64,000 bases of DNA, from the NCBI RefSeq assembly GCF_001269655.1, contig NZ_LHVE01000009.1, positions 496,001 through 560,000 on the forward strand, in the 5' to 3' direction. The DNA comes from Pseudomonas thivervalensis (GTDB lineage: Bacteria > Pseudomonadota > Gammaproteobacteria > Pseudomonadales > Pseudomonadaceae). This document shows, piece after piece, positions 1-9,286 of this stretch. Positions within the stretch are counted from its first letter, which is position 1. Each line of letters opens with the position of its first letter. The notes below the pieces were generated by a model. It had not been told where the DNA came from and made no database searches. It was given only the letters and a program-made list of their open reading frames with translations. Both the position numbers and the translations under genes were made by a program.

Positions 1-20
1 GGAGCAAGCTCCCTCGCCAC
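1..20. repeat. Right arm of a REP palindrome (cut by window edge)
   Basis: The first 20 bases match the right arm of the REP palindromes seen many times later in the window. The left arm must lie outside the window. Confidence 0.8.
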
Positions 21-165
21 AACAGCTCATATCACAGGGTTCATACCACAAAGGCTCGCACCACACAGACCGCACAGACTCATCGACACAGTCAAAGGCC
101 TCCTGACAGTTTCTGACACCAGCCTCTGCTAATCTGCGTCATCTTTTCTTTGCGGACAGTCCATC

Positions 166-882
166 GTGTCGCGTACCAGTCGTCTGCTCACTTTGCTGCA
201 AGTCTTGCGGGGCAAGCGTTGCCCGGTCACCGCGGCGACATTGGCGGGGGAGCTGAACGTATCCGAACGCACCTTGTACCGTGACATTGCCGAACTCACG
301 GCCCTGGGCGCGCCGATCCAGGGCGAAGCGGGCATCGGTTATGTATTACGCAGTGGCCTGTTCCTGCCGCCACTGATGTTCACCGCCGATGAAATCGAAG
401 CCATTGTGCTGGGTTTGCGCTACGTGGATCAGCGCGCCGACGAGGTACTGGGCAAGGCAGCCGCCGACGCGCTGGCGAAGGTCGCAGCAGTGCTGGCCCC
501 CGATGTGCGCGACGCCTTGCGCAACCCCACGGTATTGCCGGGCCCGCCGGGGTATGGCTATCCGCAGAACACCGTGGAACTGAACGTGTACCGCCAGGCC
601 ATTCGCGCCCAGGCCAAGCTGCACATCGACTATGCCGACGTGAACAAGACCCCGAGCCAGCGGTTGATCTGGCCGCTGGCCCTGGGCTTTTTCAATGAGG
701 CGCGGGTGGTGGTGGCCTGGTGTGAACTGCGCGGCGCTTATCGGACCTTTCGAACCGACCGGATTGCCTCTGCCACCGAGCAGGGCGAGCGTTACCCGGG
801 CCGGCGCAGCGACTTGCTGCGGGACTGGTTTGCGCTGATGAAGCTGGACGACACTGGGCGTTTCACTCCTGACAAAAACTGA
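166..882 (+). CDS. YafY-family (HTH_11 + WYL) transcriptional regulator
   Basis: A 238-residue cytoplasmic DNA-binding regulator. Residues about 1-60 form a winged helix (SRTSRLLTLLQVLRG, then LNVSERTLYRDIAELTALGA), the usual DeoR/HTH_11 start of this family. Residues about 135-225 resemble a WYL ligand-binding region (LHIDYADVNKTPSQRLIWPL, then FRTDRIASA). The length is usual for YafY proteins. Translation probably begins at a GTG. The gene lies 51 bases upstream of a SnoaL-like gene on the same strand and may be co-transcribed with it. WYL regulators often sense small ligands or nucleic acids; the ligand here is unknown. Confidence 0.85.
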   Translation: MSRTSRLLTLLQVLRGKRCPVTAATLAGELNVSERTLYRDIAELTALGAPIQGEAGIGYVLRSGLFLPPLMFTADEIEAIVLGLRYVDQRADEVLGKAAADALAKVAAVLAPDVRDALRNPTVLPGPPGYGYPQNTVELNVYRQAIRAQAKLHIDYADVNKTPSQRLIWPLALGFFNEARVVVAWCELRGAYRTFRTDRIASATEQGERYPGRRSDLLRDWFALMKLDDTGRFTPDKN

Positions 883-933
883 CACAACGCTGTTTTAGCA
901 TGGTGCCAGATCGATAAAACAAGGAGCCATGCC

Positions 934-1275
934 ATGTCCAATCCCGTCTCTTCCCTGGCCCCGGCCATCGCCGGCTACATTGCGGCCGCCAATGCCCGTG
1001 ACAGTTCGGCGGTGACGCGTTTCTTCGCCGAGGATGCCAACGTGTTCGATGAAGGCCAGCACCGCGTCGGCACCCAGGCCATCGCCCAATGGATGGAAGA
1101 CACCGCCCAGCGTTTCCAGCCGCGAGTGGAAGTCCTCAATGTGCAGCAGCGCACGGGCAAGGTGCTGGTGCACAACCTGATCTCTGGCACATTCCCCGGT
1201 AGCCCGCTGGAGTTGCGCTACACGTTCCGGCTCGATGAGCAGGGCAAGATCAGTCGGTTGGATATCTCAATCTAG
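934..1275 (+). CDS. SnoaL/NTF2-like fold protein
   Basis: A 113-residue protein with the small cone-shaped NTF2-like pattern: an N-terminal helix (IAGYIAAANARDSSAVTRFF), then AEDANVFDEGQHRVGTQAI, then strands ending in YTFRLDEQGKISRLDI. Members range from ketosteroid isomerase-like enzymes to simple binding proteins, so no reaction can be assigned. A good ribosome site (AAGGAG) precedes the ATG. It follows the YafY-type regulator and may be its target or partner. Confidence 0.8.
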   Translation: MSNPVSSLAPAIAGYIAAANARDSSAVTRFFAEDANVFDEGQHRVGTQAIAQWMEDTAQRFQPRVEVLNVQQRTGKVLVHNLISGTFPGSPLELRYTFRLDEQGKISRLDISI

Positions 1276-1324
1276 CGTCCTGCCCCCTGAAATGAGTGCT
1301 GTTGTGCCAGGAGGTGAACGCTGT

Positions 1325-1420
1325 TGTGGCGAGAGAGCTTGCTCCCGCTCGGTTGCACAGCAACCGCAAAAGCTTGGGGCCGCTGCGCAGCCCAGCGGGA
1401 GCAAGCTCCCTCGCCACAGG
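1325..1420. repeat. REP palindrome pair
   Basis: Two inverted REP arms (TGGCGAGAGAGCTTGCTCCC on the left and its near complement on the right) flank a central stem containing CTGCGCAGC. It sits between the SnoaL-like gene and the ATPase gene. Confidence 0.9.
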
Positions 1421-1543
1421 GGGGCGCGTTGAATCGGAGGGTGTTGTATTGAACCCTGGGTTTGCATCACAACCAGGTGAATGACGCCTCGGCCCTCGCT
1501 GCCATGGCATACTCCCCACCTTCGTTTTCCGGACCCGGGCCGT

Positions 1544-2665
1544 ATGACTTTCGATTCCCCCCTGAGTGCCTGGCAGCATGCCATCGAACACCACGGTTTC
1601 GTCCAGGATGAGGCCCAGGAATTGGCCATCATGGCCCTGGAACAATGCCACCAGGCGTTGCACGAAGGGCGCAAGTCGATCAAGGGCGTTTATCTCTGGG
1701 GCCCGGTGGGGCGTGGCAAGACCTGGCTGATGGACCGCTTTTATGAAAGCCTCAAGGTGCCGGCCCGCCGTCAGCACTTCCATCATTTCATGGCGTGGGT
1801 GCATCAGCGTTCGTTCCAGCTCACCGGCACGCCGGACCCTTTGCAAGCCCTGGCCCGCGAGCTGAGCGCAGAAGTGCGGGTACTGTGTTTCGACGAACTG
1901 TTCGTCAACGACATTGGCGATGCGATCATCCTCGGGCGCTTGTTCCAGGTGATGTTCGAACTCGGCATGGTGATGGTGAGCACCTCCAACCTGCCGCCGG
2001 AAGAACTCTATGCCAACGGCCACAACCGCGAGCGCTTCCTGCCGACCATCACCGCGATCAAGCAGTACATGCAGGTCGTGCCGGTGAACGGCTGGCAAGA
2101 CCACCGCCAGCATCCAGGCCAATTGCAGCAGCGTTACTGGCTGCGCGATCCCGGGCAACCCGACCCGCTGGGCGATACCTTCATTTTGCTGACCGCAGGG
2201 CAGGTGTCGAGCCGCGCGCCGATTGAAGTGGGACATCGTTTGCTGGAACCGGTCCAGGCCAGCGATACCGTGCTGTGGAGTCGTTACGCCGACTTGTGCG
2301 AGCAACCGTTCTCAGCATTGGATTTCATGGCGCTGTGTGACCGCTTCAGCGTCATCCTGCTCAGTGACGTACCCTGCCTGAGCGCCGAACAGCGTGAAGG
2401 GCGTATCGCCCGTGGCACCGAGGACGGCGTCGAGCGGGTCGCGGCCGGTGATCGCGAGTTGCCGCAGTTGTCGATCCACGACGACGGCGTACGGCGGTTC
2501 ATCGCCCTGGTCGATGAATGCTATGACCGCAAGGTGCCGCTGTGCCTTTCGGCCGCGGTGCCGATGGATGAGTTGTACACCGAGGGCTATCTGCAATTCC
2601 CGTTTCGCCGTACGCTCAGTCGCCTCCAGGAAATGCAAATGCAACGTTTTGGTCAGCAAGCCTGA
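1544..2665 (+). CDS. AFG1/ZapE-type AAA+ ATPase
   Basis: A P-loop ATPase of the AFG1/ZapE family, 373 residues from the ATG chosen here; an upstream in-frame ATG at 1481 would add 21 residues but lacks a clear ribosome site. Walker A is WGPVGRGKTWLMDRF (lysine about 59) and Walker B is VRVLCFDELFVND. A sensor-like MVSTSNLPPEELY follows. In enterobacteria ZapE is linked to FtsZ ring behaviour under low oxygen and stress. Pseudomonas genomes often carry more than one AFG1-like gene, so I do not assign the symbol. A downstream GNAT gene follows after 57 bases on the same strand. Confidence 0.82.
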   Translation: MTFDSPLSAWQHAIEHHGFVQDEAQELAIMALEQCHQALHEGRKSIKGVYLWGPVGRGKTWLMDRFYESLKVPARRQHFHHFMAWVHQRSFQLTGTPDPLQALARELSAEVRVLCFDELFVNDIGDAIILGRLFQVMFELGMVMVSTSNLPPEELYANGHNRERFLPTITAIKQYMQVVPVNGWQDHRQHPGQLQQRYWLRDPGQPDPLGDTFILLTAGQVSSRAPIEVGHRLLEPVQASDTVLWSRYADLCEQPFSALDFMALCDRFSVILLSDVPCLSAEQREGRIARGTEDGVERVAAGDRELPQLSIHDDGVRRFIALVDECYDRKVPLCLSAAVPMDELYTEGYLQFPFRRTLSRLQEMQMQRFGQQA

Positions 2666-2722
2666 CCTGTATCCCGCCGACGGCATCGAGCCGCCGGTAC
2701 TACCGAAGTGAGATGGAAGGTC

Positions 2723-3217
2723 ATGGAAGAAGCCAAGGACATTCTTGTTCTGCAAGCCAGCTACACCAACCCGGTCCACGCCGAAGCGATCTGTCATGTG
2801 CTCAACGGCTATGCGCAGGACCCGATGGGTGGGGGACATCCGTTGCCGGCCGAGGTGCTACTGCACCTGCCCGAAGAACTGGCCAAGCGTCCCCATGCCT
2901 TCAGCGTGTTGGCGTTCGTCAACGGCGAACCAGCGGGACTGGTCAATTGTTTCGAAGGTTTTTCAACCTTTGCCTGCCGGCCTTTGGTGAATATCCATGA
3001 CGTGGCGGTCATGCCGGAATTTCGCGGCCTGGGGTTGAGCCAGAAGATGCTGCAGAAGGTCGAGGACATCGCCCGTCAGCGCGGTTGCTGCAAGATCACC
3101 CTGGAAGTGCTCGAGGGTAATGCCGTGGCCCAGGCCAGTTACGCCAAGTTCGGCTTTGCCGCCGGCATGTTCGACCCGGCCCACGGGTTGATGCAGTTCT
3201 GGATCAAGCCCCTGTAA
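2723..3217 (+). CDS. GNAT-family N-acetyltransferase
   Basis: A 164-residue acetyl-CoA dependent acetyltransferase. The GNAT core is clear: a beta-4 strand LVNIHDVAVMPEFRGLGLSQ carrying the R-G-x-G-x acetyl-CoA pyrophosphate loop, followed by KMLQKVEDIARQRGCCKITL and the late motif NAVAQASYAKFGF. The substrate cannot be predicted. An in-frame GTG at 2708 is an alternative start; the ATG at 2723 is preferred. It may be co-transcribed with the upstream ATPase gene. Confidence 0.85.
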   Translation: MEEAKDILVLQASYTNPVHAEAICHVLNGYAQDPMGGGHPLPAEVLLHLPEELAKRPHAFSVLAFVNGEPAGLVNCFEGFSTFACRPLVNIHDVAVMPEFRGLGLSQKMLQKVEDIARQRGCCKITLEVLEGNAVAQASYAKFGFAAGMFDPAHGLMQFWIKPL

Positions 3218-3241
3218 AAGCGGGCTTGAGGTGGGTGGCGA

Positions 3242-4981
3242 TTATTTCTGAACGATTTCAGCCGTAGGGGCCTTGGGCTGCATCAGGCTGAAATCGATCA
3301 AGGCCTTGCGCGGGGTTTGATGCGGATTGCCTATCAGCAGGGGACGGGCCTTGAAGTCATCGCTGACCAGGCTCTTGCTGCGGTCCAGCTCATCAAAACT
3401 CAAGCCGGCCAGGTCTGCCCAAGTGTGGATCAGGTGCGAACTGCTGTAGGGCCGTGACAGGTCGCCGGCAAAGTTCCAGTCATGGTTTTCGCGCCACTTG
3501 GGCGACGCCCAGGCCATGAAGGGAATGGTGTACATCGGCGCGGTCGGCTTGCCTTCGTTACGGCCCAGCGTGCCATGGCCCGGCGAATCGAATACATCCT
3601 CGCCATGGTCCGACAGGTACAGCAGGAAGCCGTTGGGGTCGGTCTTGGCGTAATCCTTGATCAGGCTGGAGACAACGAAGTCGTTGTACAGCACCGCATT
3701 GTCGTAGCTGTTGTAGGTCGGGACCTGATCGTCACGCAAGCTTGCCGGTACGCCCTGGCGGTCGGTGAATTTGTTGAACGTCGGCGGGTACCGGTACTTG
3801 TAGCTCATGTGGGTGCCGAGCAGGTGCACCACGATCAGTTTGCGCGGAGCGCTGTCGGCCAGGGCCTTGTTGAACGGCTCGATCACGTCGCCGTCGTATT
3901 GCGCGGCATTCTGGTTGCGGTTGTTGTTCAGGTACACCTGTTCATCGGCCTGCTGGGAGAAGGTCGTGAGCATGGTGTTGCGCTTGGTCATGGTTTGCTG
4001 GTTGGTGATCCAGAAGGTTTTGTAGCCGGCCTGCTTCATCATGCTCACCAGTGACGGCGTGCTCAGGTAAAGGTCCGGGTTCTGTTCGTCGGCGAACGTC
4101 AGTACCTGTTGCAGTGCCTCGATGGTGTAGGGGCGCGGGGTGATGACATTGTCGAACACCGACAGCTGGTCCTTGAGCTTGTCCAGTTCCGGCGTGGTTT
4201 CCCTCGGGTAACCGTAAAGGCTCATGCGTTGGCGGTTGGTGGACTCACCGATCACCAGCACCAGGGTGGCCGGCTGCTCGGCCAGGGGATCCTTGAGGTT
4301 GCGCAGCGGGGCAATCTTGCTGGCGCTGTGCAGCATGCCTTGCATGTTTTCCAGCTGTTCACCGTAGCGACGATAGGCCACCAGCATCTGCCACGGCACC
4401 GCCGGCTCGATCCGGTCTTCGAACTTCTCCAGGCCACGGGCGAAGCTGCCGGTGCGCAGGGTCTGCTTGATCAGCGGATAACCGACCACGGCGAGCATGA
4501 TAACGGTTGCGACAACTACGGCCTGGCCCCGGGGCAGGTATACCGGGCGCAGGCGGGTCCAGAGCCAATAGCCGACGATGGTATGGGCCAGGAAGGCCGC
4601 TACCATCCACCAGGCAAAGTATTGGGTCAGGTATTCGCCGGCTTCAGACACGTTCGATTCGAACATGATGAAGATAACGCTCTGGGAAAACTCCTGCTGA
4701 TAGATGAAGAAGTAGCCCAGGCTGGCCATGGAGCATGCCCACAGCACTACGCCGACCAATGCGGCAAACAAGCGTGTACGGGCAGGGAAGAGCAGCAGGG
4801 GCGCCAGCCAGACCGCACTCATCAGGAATGCCTGGCGAAAGCCCGTGAAGCCAGAGGTATCGCTCAGCAGGATGAGCAGTTGGGTAATGCCCGAAAAATA
4901 CCAGAAGAACAGGAATAACCAGCCGAATCCGGCCCAGTCAAAACCTTTCGCAGTCGTTTTGCTGCGTTTGAACAAGCTCAT
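3242..4981 (-). CDS. cptA: Phosphoethanolamine transferase CptA
   Basis: A 579-residue inner-membrane enzyme that transfers phosphoethanolamine from phosphatidylethanolamine to the lipopolysaccharide core. The length matches E. coli CptA (about 577). The N-terminal ~200 residues hold five hydrophobic segments (for example GWLFLFFWYFSGITQLLIL). The periplasmic sulfatase-fold domain shows VLVIGESTNRQRMSLYGY, with the nucleophile region, and LYLSDHGEDVFDSPGHG, with metal ligands. The ATG at 4981 (MSLFKRSK) was chosen because the upstream 23 residues are not family-like. The family also contains EptA/EptB-type enzymes, so acceptor specificity is less sure than the chemistry. Confidence 0.85.
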   Translation of the reverse strand: MSLFKRSKTTAKGFDWAGFGWLFLFFWYFSGITQLLILLSDTSGFTGFRQAFLMSAVWLAPLLLFPARTRLFAALVGVVLWACSMASLGYFFIYQQEFSQSVIFIMFESNVSEAGEYLTQYFAWWMVAAFLAHTIVGYWLWTRLRPVYLPRGQAVVVATVIMLAVVGYPLIKQTLRTGSFARGLEKFEDRIEPAVPWQMLVAYRRYGEQLENMQGMLHSASKIAPLRNLKDPLAEQPATLVLVIGESTNRQRMSLYGYPRETTPELDKLKDQLSVFDNVITPRPYTIEALQQVLTFADEQNPDLYLSTPSLVSMMKQAGYKTFWITNQQTMTKRNTMLTTFSQQADEQVYLNNNRNQNAAQYDGDVIEPFNKALADSAPRKLIVVHLLGTHMSYKYRYPPTFNKFTDRQGVPASLRDDQVPTYNSYDNAVLYNDFVVSSLIKDYAKTDPNGFLLYLSDHGEDVFDSPGHGTLGRNEGKPTAPMYTIPFMAWASPKWRENHDWNFAGDLSRPYSSSHLIHTWADLAGLSFDELDRSKSLVSDDFKARPLLIGNPHQTPRKALIDFSLMQPKAPTAEIVQK

Positions 4982-5165
4982 CAAGCGCTCCAGCCTCTGT
5001 CGACGAAGCTGCTGGCACCGGAGTGGTGGCCACAGGCATACGCCGAGCAATCTTAAAGGCGGGGAGTATTACGAGCCGGTTGTGAAAACTTTGTGAGTTT
5101 TTCGGTTACAAAATGCAGGGGAGGCACGAACCGATAGCGAGACGGGCGAACAGGCGCACCATCGC

Positions 5166-5259
5166 GTGGCGAGGGAGCTTGCTCCCGCTGGGTCGCGTAG
5201 CGGCCCCAAGGCCTGGCGGGTGCTGCGCAACCGAGCGGGAGCAAGCTCCCTCGCCACAG
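5166..5259. repeat. REP palindrome pair
   Basis: Left arm TGGCGAGGGAGCTTGCTCCC and a complementary right arm, with an inner GCGTAGCGGCC...TGCTGCGCAACC stem. It occupies most of the 340-base gap between cptA and the small ORF at 5322; the rest of that gap shows nothing recognisable. Confidence 0.92.
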
Positions 5260-5321
5260 GGGATATCAGTGACACCGTTTTGGAGCCAGTGTCACTTCCT
5301 GATGCCATGCCGCTGGGGCGG

Positions 5322-5495
5322 TTACCGAGCCAGCGACTGGCTCTGGTGGGACAGCTGTGCGTGTTGCAGCTGCATGCGCAGTTGCGTCACTTCATCGAGC
5401 AGCAGATCGCGTTCTTCCTTGAGTAGGCGCAATTCATCGCGACGAATGGTCACATAAAGGGTTTGGGGAGGACGTGCGGTAACGACTGGGCCCAT
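5322..5495 (-). CDS. 57-residue small coiled-coil protein (possibly DUF6026-like)
   Basis: A short reverse-strand ORF of 57 codons with a GAGGTGAGCA leader in front of its ATG. The product starts MGPVVTARPPQTLYVTIRR and continues into a charged, leucine-rich helix (DELRLLKEERDLLLDEVTQL) with heptad spacing, so a short coiled coil is likely. No signal peptide or membrane segment is visible. The codon choice resembles the neighbouring genes. I recall similar short proteins in Pseudomonas genomes as an uncharacterised family, but I cannot confirm this here. It is divergent from gnd. Confidence 0.7.
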   Translation of the reverse strand: MGPVVTARPPQTLYVTIRRDELRLLKEERDLLLDEVTQLRMQLQHAQLSHQSQSLAR

Positions 5496-5770
5496 TGCTC
5501 ACCTCGCAAATGGCGTACATCAACTAGAGAGATGTCGCCAGTTTTTTGGTCGACACCTCTTTATCGGCGCCGATTCTGAATACTTTTGCTCGTGAATGGA
5601 ACTTTTTTATTTTTCATGGTCGCCGTGTCTTCGGCCGGTTTTTGAACGTTATCCTTTGTGATCGGGCGATTTACCCGGAAACTATGCAGCAATGCTCTGG
5701 ACTAACCTCCACAAGTCACCTTGAGCTAAACCTTTGACATACCTTTATTTGTAGTAGGGAGCATCAGCAC

Positions 5771-6751
5771 ATGCAACTCGGGATCATTGGACTGGGCCGC
5801 ATGGGCGGCAATATTGCGCGGCGCCTGATGCTCAATGGGCACACCACCGTCGTCTATGACCGCAATGCCGCTTTTGTCGAAAACCTGAGCCAGGAGGGCG
5901 CCACGGGTGTCGCGGACCTGCCGGCGCTGGTCGCGGGCCTGGAGAAACCACGGGCGGTCTGGGTCATGCTGCCGGCCGGCGCACCCACCGAAGACACCAT
6001 CAACGTCCTCAGCGAGCTGCTCGAGCCGGGCGACGTGATCATTGATGGCGGCAACACGTACTACAAGGACGACATCCGCCGTGCCCAAGCGCTGTCGGAA
6101 AAAGGCCTGAGCTACATCGATGTCGGCACTTCCGGCGGCGTTTGGGGCCTTGAACGCGGTTATTGCATGATGATTGGCGGTGAGGCCGAGGTGGTAAAGC
6201 GCCTGGACCCGCTGTTCGACAGTCTGGCACCGGGCATGGGCGATATCCCACGTACCCGTGACCGCCAGTCCGACGATGACCGCGCCGAACGTGGCTACAT
6301 CCACGCGGGCCCGGCCGGTGCGGGGCATTTCGTGAAGATGATCCACAATGGCATCGAATACGGCATGATGCAGGCCTTCGCCGAGGGCTTTGACATCCTC
6401 AAGACCAAATCCAGCGAAAGCCTGCCACCGGAGCAGCGTTTCGACCTGAACGTGGCTGATATCGCCGAAGTCTGGCGCCGTGGCAGCGTAGTCTCGTCCT
6501 GGTTGCTGGACTTGACTGCCGACGCATTGGCCAGCGATCCGAAACTGGATGGTTTTTCCGGTGAAGTCGCCGACAGCGGCGAAGGGCGTTGGACCATCGA
6601 GGCCGCCATCGAGCAAGCAGTACCGGTTCCGGTCCTGTCCAGTTCGCTGTTCGCCCGTTTCCGCTCGCGCCAGCAAAGCACCTACGGCGACAAAATGCTC
6701 TCGGCCATGCGCTTCGGCTTTGGCGGCCACGTGGAGACGCCGAAGAAATGA
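5771..6751 (+). CDS. gnd: 6-phosphogluconate dehydrogenase, short form
   Basis: Oxidative decarboxylation of 6-phosphogluconate to ribulose 5-phosphate in the pentose phosphate pathway. The 326-residue length is that of the short GntZ/YqeC-type enzymes, about 150 residues shorter than the enterobacterial form and often NAD-preferring. The Rossmann motif is [17 protein letters not shown], the substrate motif is [20 protein letters not shown], and the catalytic lysine/asparagine segment is [20 protein letters not shown]. Its stop codon overlaps the zwf start (ATGA), so translation is probably coupled. Cofactor preference is inferred from length only. Confidence 0.93.
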   Translation: MQLGIIGLGRMGGNIARRLMLNGHTTVVYDRNAAFVENLSQEGATGVADLPALVAGLEKPRAVWVMLPAGAPTEDTINVLSELLEPGDVIIDGGNTYYKDDIRRAQALSEKGLSYIDVGTSGGVWGLERGYCMMIGGEAEVVKRLDPLFDSLAPGMGDIPRTRDRQSDDDRAERGYIHAGPAGAGHFVKMIHNGIEYGMMQAFAEGFDILKTKSSESLPPEQRFDLNVADIAEVWRRGSVVSSWLLDLTADALASDPKLDGFSGEVADSGEGRWTIEAAIEQAVPVPVLSSSLFARFRSRQQSTYGDKMLSAMRFGFGGHVETPKK

Positions 6752-8268
6752 CCTCGATCGCCAGCAAATCCAAGGCAGAACCCGCGCCGCCGACCACGTT
6801 GTTTTTGTTCGGCGCTCATGGTGATCTGGTCAAGCGCCTGCTGATGCCGGCGCTGTACCACCTCAGTCGCGACGGTCTGCTGGGTGATGGGCTGCGCATC
6901 ATCGGGGTTGACCACAACGCCATCAGCGATGTGGATTTTGCCAAGAAACTCGAGGATTTCATCCGCAACGAAGCGGCGAGCAAGGGCGGCGATGCCGACC
7001 GCGCGCTCGACCCGGTGCTGTGGGCCAAGCTGGCCCAGGGGATCAGCTACGTCCAGGGTGATTTCCTCAATGACGGCACCTATCAGGCGCTGGCGGCGAA
7101 AATCGCCGCCAGCGGCACCGGTAACGCGGTCTTCTACCTGGCGACCGCGCCACGCTTTTTCAGCGAAGTGGTCAGCCGTCTCGGTGCGGCCGGGCTGCTT
7201 CAGGAACAGGAGGGGGCCTTCCGACGAGTGGTGATCGAAAAACCCTTCGGTTCCGACCTGCACACCGCCGAAGCGCTGAACGCCTGCCTGCTCAAGGTCA
7301 TGAGCGAGAAACAGATCTATCGCATCGACCATTACCTGGGCAAGGAGACGGTGCAGAACATTCTGGTCAGCCGTTTCTCCAACAGCCTGTTCGAGGCGTT
7401 CTGGAACAATCACTACATCGACCACGTGCAAATCACCGCCGCCGAAACCGTTGGCGTGGAAACCCGTGGCAGTTTTTATGAACACACCGGCGCCCTGCGA
7501 GACATGGTGCCGAACCATCTTTTCCAATTGCTGGCGATGGTGGCCATGGAGCCGCCAGCGGCGTTCGGGGCCGACGCCGTGCGTGGGGAAAAGGCCAAGG
7601 TCGTCGGGGCGATCCGGCCCTGGTCGGTGGAACAGGCCCGTGCCAACTCGATCCGCGGCCAGTACACCGCCGGTGAGGTCGGCGGCAAGGTGGTGACCGG
7701 TTATCGCCAGGAAGCCAACGTCGCCGCCGACAGCAACACCGAGACCTACGTCGCCCTCAAGGTCATGATCGACAACTGGCGTTGGGTGGGCGTGCCGTTC
7801 TACCTGCGCACCGGCAAGCGCATGAGCGTGCGGGACACGGAGATCGTCATCTGCTTCAAGCCGGCGCCTTACGCGCAGTTTCGCGACACCGAAGTCGACG
7901 AACTGCAACCTACGTACTTGAGAATCCAGATCCAGCCCAATGAAGGCATGTGGTTCGACCTGCTGGCCAAACGGCCGGGGCCGGCCCTCGACATGGCCAA
8001 TATCGAATTGGGCTTTGCCTATAAGGACTTCTTCGAAATGCAGCCGTCCACGGGTTACGAAACCCTGATCTACGATTGCCTGACCGGCGACCAGACCCTG
8101 TTCCAGCGCGCCGACAACATCGAAAACGGCTGGCGCGCCGTGCAGCCGTTCCTCGATGCCTGGCAACAGGACGCAACGGTCCAGCCCTACAAGGCCGGTG
8201 AAGATGGGCCGGCGGCCGCCGATGACTTGCTGACCCGCGACAGTCGCGTCTGGCATGGCCTCGGATGA
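6748..8268 (+). CDS. zwf: Glucose-6-phosphate 1-dehydrogenase
   Basis: Converts glucose 6-phosphate to 6-phosphogluconolactone, feeding both the pentose phosphate and Entner-Doudoroff routes. The protein has 506 residues from the ATG overlapping the gnd stop. The dinucleotide-binding motif is [20 protein letters not shown] and the active-site signature is [14 protein letters not shown], with the catalytic histidine and lysine. Pseudomonads usually hold several zwf copies; this one is the gnd-linked copy, not the zwf-pgl-eda copy near hexR. Its end overlaps the HAD phosphatase start, so the three genes form one operon. Confidence 0.95.
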   Translation: MTSIASKSKAEPAPPTTLFLFGAHGDLVKRLLMPALYHLSRDGLLGDGLRIIGVDHNAISDVDFAKKLEDFIRNEAASKGGDADRALDPVLWAKLAQGISYVQGDFLNDGTYQALAAKIAASGTGNAVFYLATAPRFFSEVVSRLGAAGLLQEQEGAFRRVVIEKPFGSDLHTAEALNACLLKVMSEKQIYRIDHYLGKETVQNILVSRFSNSLFEAFWNNHYIDHVQITAAETVGVETRGSFYEHTGALRDMVPNHLFQLLAMVAMEPPAAFGADAVRGEKAKVVGAIRPWSVEQARANSIRGQYTAGEVGGKVVTGYRQEANVAADSNTETYVALKVMIDNWRWVGVPFYLRTGKRMSVRDTEIVICFKPAPYAQFRDTEVDELQPTYLRIQIQPNEGMWFDLLAKRPGPALDMANIELGFAYKDFFEMQPSTGYETLIYDCLTGDQTLFQRADNIENGWRAVQPFLDAWQQDATVQPYKAGEDGPAAADDLLTRDSRVWHGLG

Positions 8269-9083
8269 GTGAGCTGGTGAAACGTCCCATCCGGTTTCTA
8301 CTCAGTGACATGGACGGCACACTGCTGCTGCCTGATCACAGTCTCAACCAGCGCACCATCGAAGCGGTTCGCGCATTGCGTGAGGCCGGGGTGTTGTTCA
8401 GCCTCGCCACCGGGCGGCCGCCGCGGGCCATGTTGCAGCAGATCGAGGCCCTGGGCGTCGACCTGCCCACGGCGGCGTTCAATGGCGGCACGCTGGTTCA
8501 TCCCGACGGCAGCTTTCTTGCCGTCCATTACCTGCCTCCCGAGGCCGCACTGGCCACGCTGGCGCTGTACGCCGATCAACCGGGCATCGAGGTCTGGGTA
8601 TTCGCCGATGGCGATTGGCTGGTGCGAGACGCCCACGGTCCGATGGTGCCGGTGGAGACCCGTGGCCTGGGTTACCCGCCGGTAGAAGTCGAGAGTTTCG
8701 AGCCTTACCTGGAGCGGATCGACAAGATCGTCGCCACCAGTGCCAACACCGACCTGCTGGTGGAGTTGGAAGCTCGACTGCATCCATTGCTCAAGGGCCA
8801 GGCCCAGGTGTCGCGTTCGCAGCCGATCTATCTGGATGTGACGGCGATGAAGGCGAACAAAGGGGACGCGTTGTCGACGCTGGCCGAGTTCCTTGGCGTG
8901 CCGCTGGAGCAGACCGCAGCGATGGGGGACGGCGGCAACGATCCGGCGATGTTTCACCGGGCGGGATTGTCGATTGCCATGGGGCAGGCAGAAGAGGCGA
9001 TCAGGCGCCAGGCGGATGTCGTGACCGCCGCCGTGACCGAAGACGGCGCGGCCCTGGCGATCGAGCGGTACATCCTGCTGTAA
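8265..9083 (+). CDS. Cof-type HAD-IIB sugar phosphatase
   Basis: A 272-residue cytoplasmic phosphatase of the Cof/HAD-IIB family. Motif I is LLSDMDGTLL with the nucleophilic aspartate. Motif II is FSLATGRPP, a lysine lies in DVTAMKANKGDAL, and motif III is MGDGGNDPAMF. These proteins dephosphorylate sugar phosphates and related metabolites with broad specificity. Its ATG overlaps the zwf stop codon, so it is the last gene of the gnd-zwf operon. A role in clearing an excess pathway phosphate is plausible but is inference. Confidence 0.9.
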   Translation: MSELVKRPIRFLLSDMDGTLLLPDHSLNQRTIEAVRALREAGVLFSLATGRPPRAMLQQIEALGVDLPTAAFNGGTLVHPDGSFLAVHYLPPEAALATLALYADQPGIEVWVFADGDWLVRDAHGPMVPVETRGLGYPPVEVESFEPYLERIDKIVATSANTDLLVELEARLHPLLKGQAQVSRSQPIYLDVTAMKANKGDALSTLAEFLGVPLEQTAAMGDGGNDPAMFHRAGLSIAMGQAEEAIRRQADVVTAAVTEDGAALAIERYILL

Positions 9084-9104
9084 TAAATAAGCTGTCCGGC
9101 TCTT

Positions 9105-9261
9105 TGTGGCGAGGGAGCTTGCTCCCGCAGGGGTGTAGGAGCTGTCGAGTGCAACGAGGCTGCGATCTTTCCCCTGAAACTTGAATCTCAAGTGAAAGAT
9201 CAAAAGATCGCAGGCTTCGCCAGCTCCTACACCCCAGCGGGAGCAAGCTCCCTCGCCACAG
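9105..9261. repeat. REP palindrome with a second palindrome nested inside
   Basis: The outer arms are the common REP (TGTGGCGAGGGAGCTTGCTC and complement). Between them sits a second inverted-repeat family: GTGTAGGAGCTG on the left and CAGCTCCTACAC on the right, enclosing CTGCGATCTTT / AAAGATCGCAG and TTGAATCTCAAG. The same inner unit recurs at 57182-57383. It lies between the convergent HAD phosphatase and nhaB genes. Confidence 0.9.
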
Positions 9262-9286
9262 GATTTTCTTCTGCTCAGCAGTATTC

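Noticed and set aside
1250..2305. Long reverse-strand open frame (351 codons) opposite the AFG1/ZapE-type ATPase gene
   Set aside because: It runs opposite a gene with clear Walker motifs, shows no recognisable domain, and is a product of high GC content.
5721..5749. TTGAGC-N17-TTTATT as a sigma-70 promoter for gnd
   Set aside because: The -10 match is weak and the predicted start would fall on or next to the ribosome site, leaving almost no leader.
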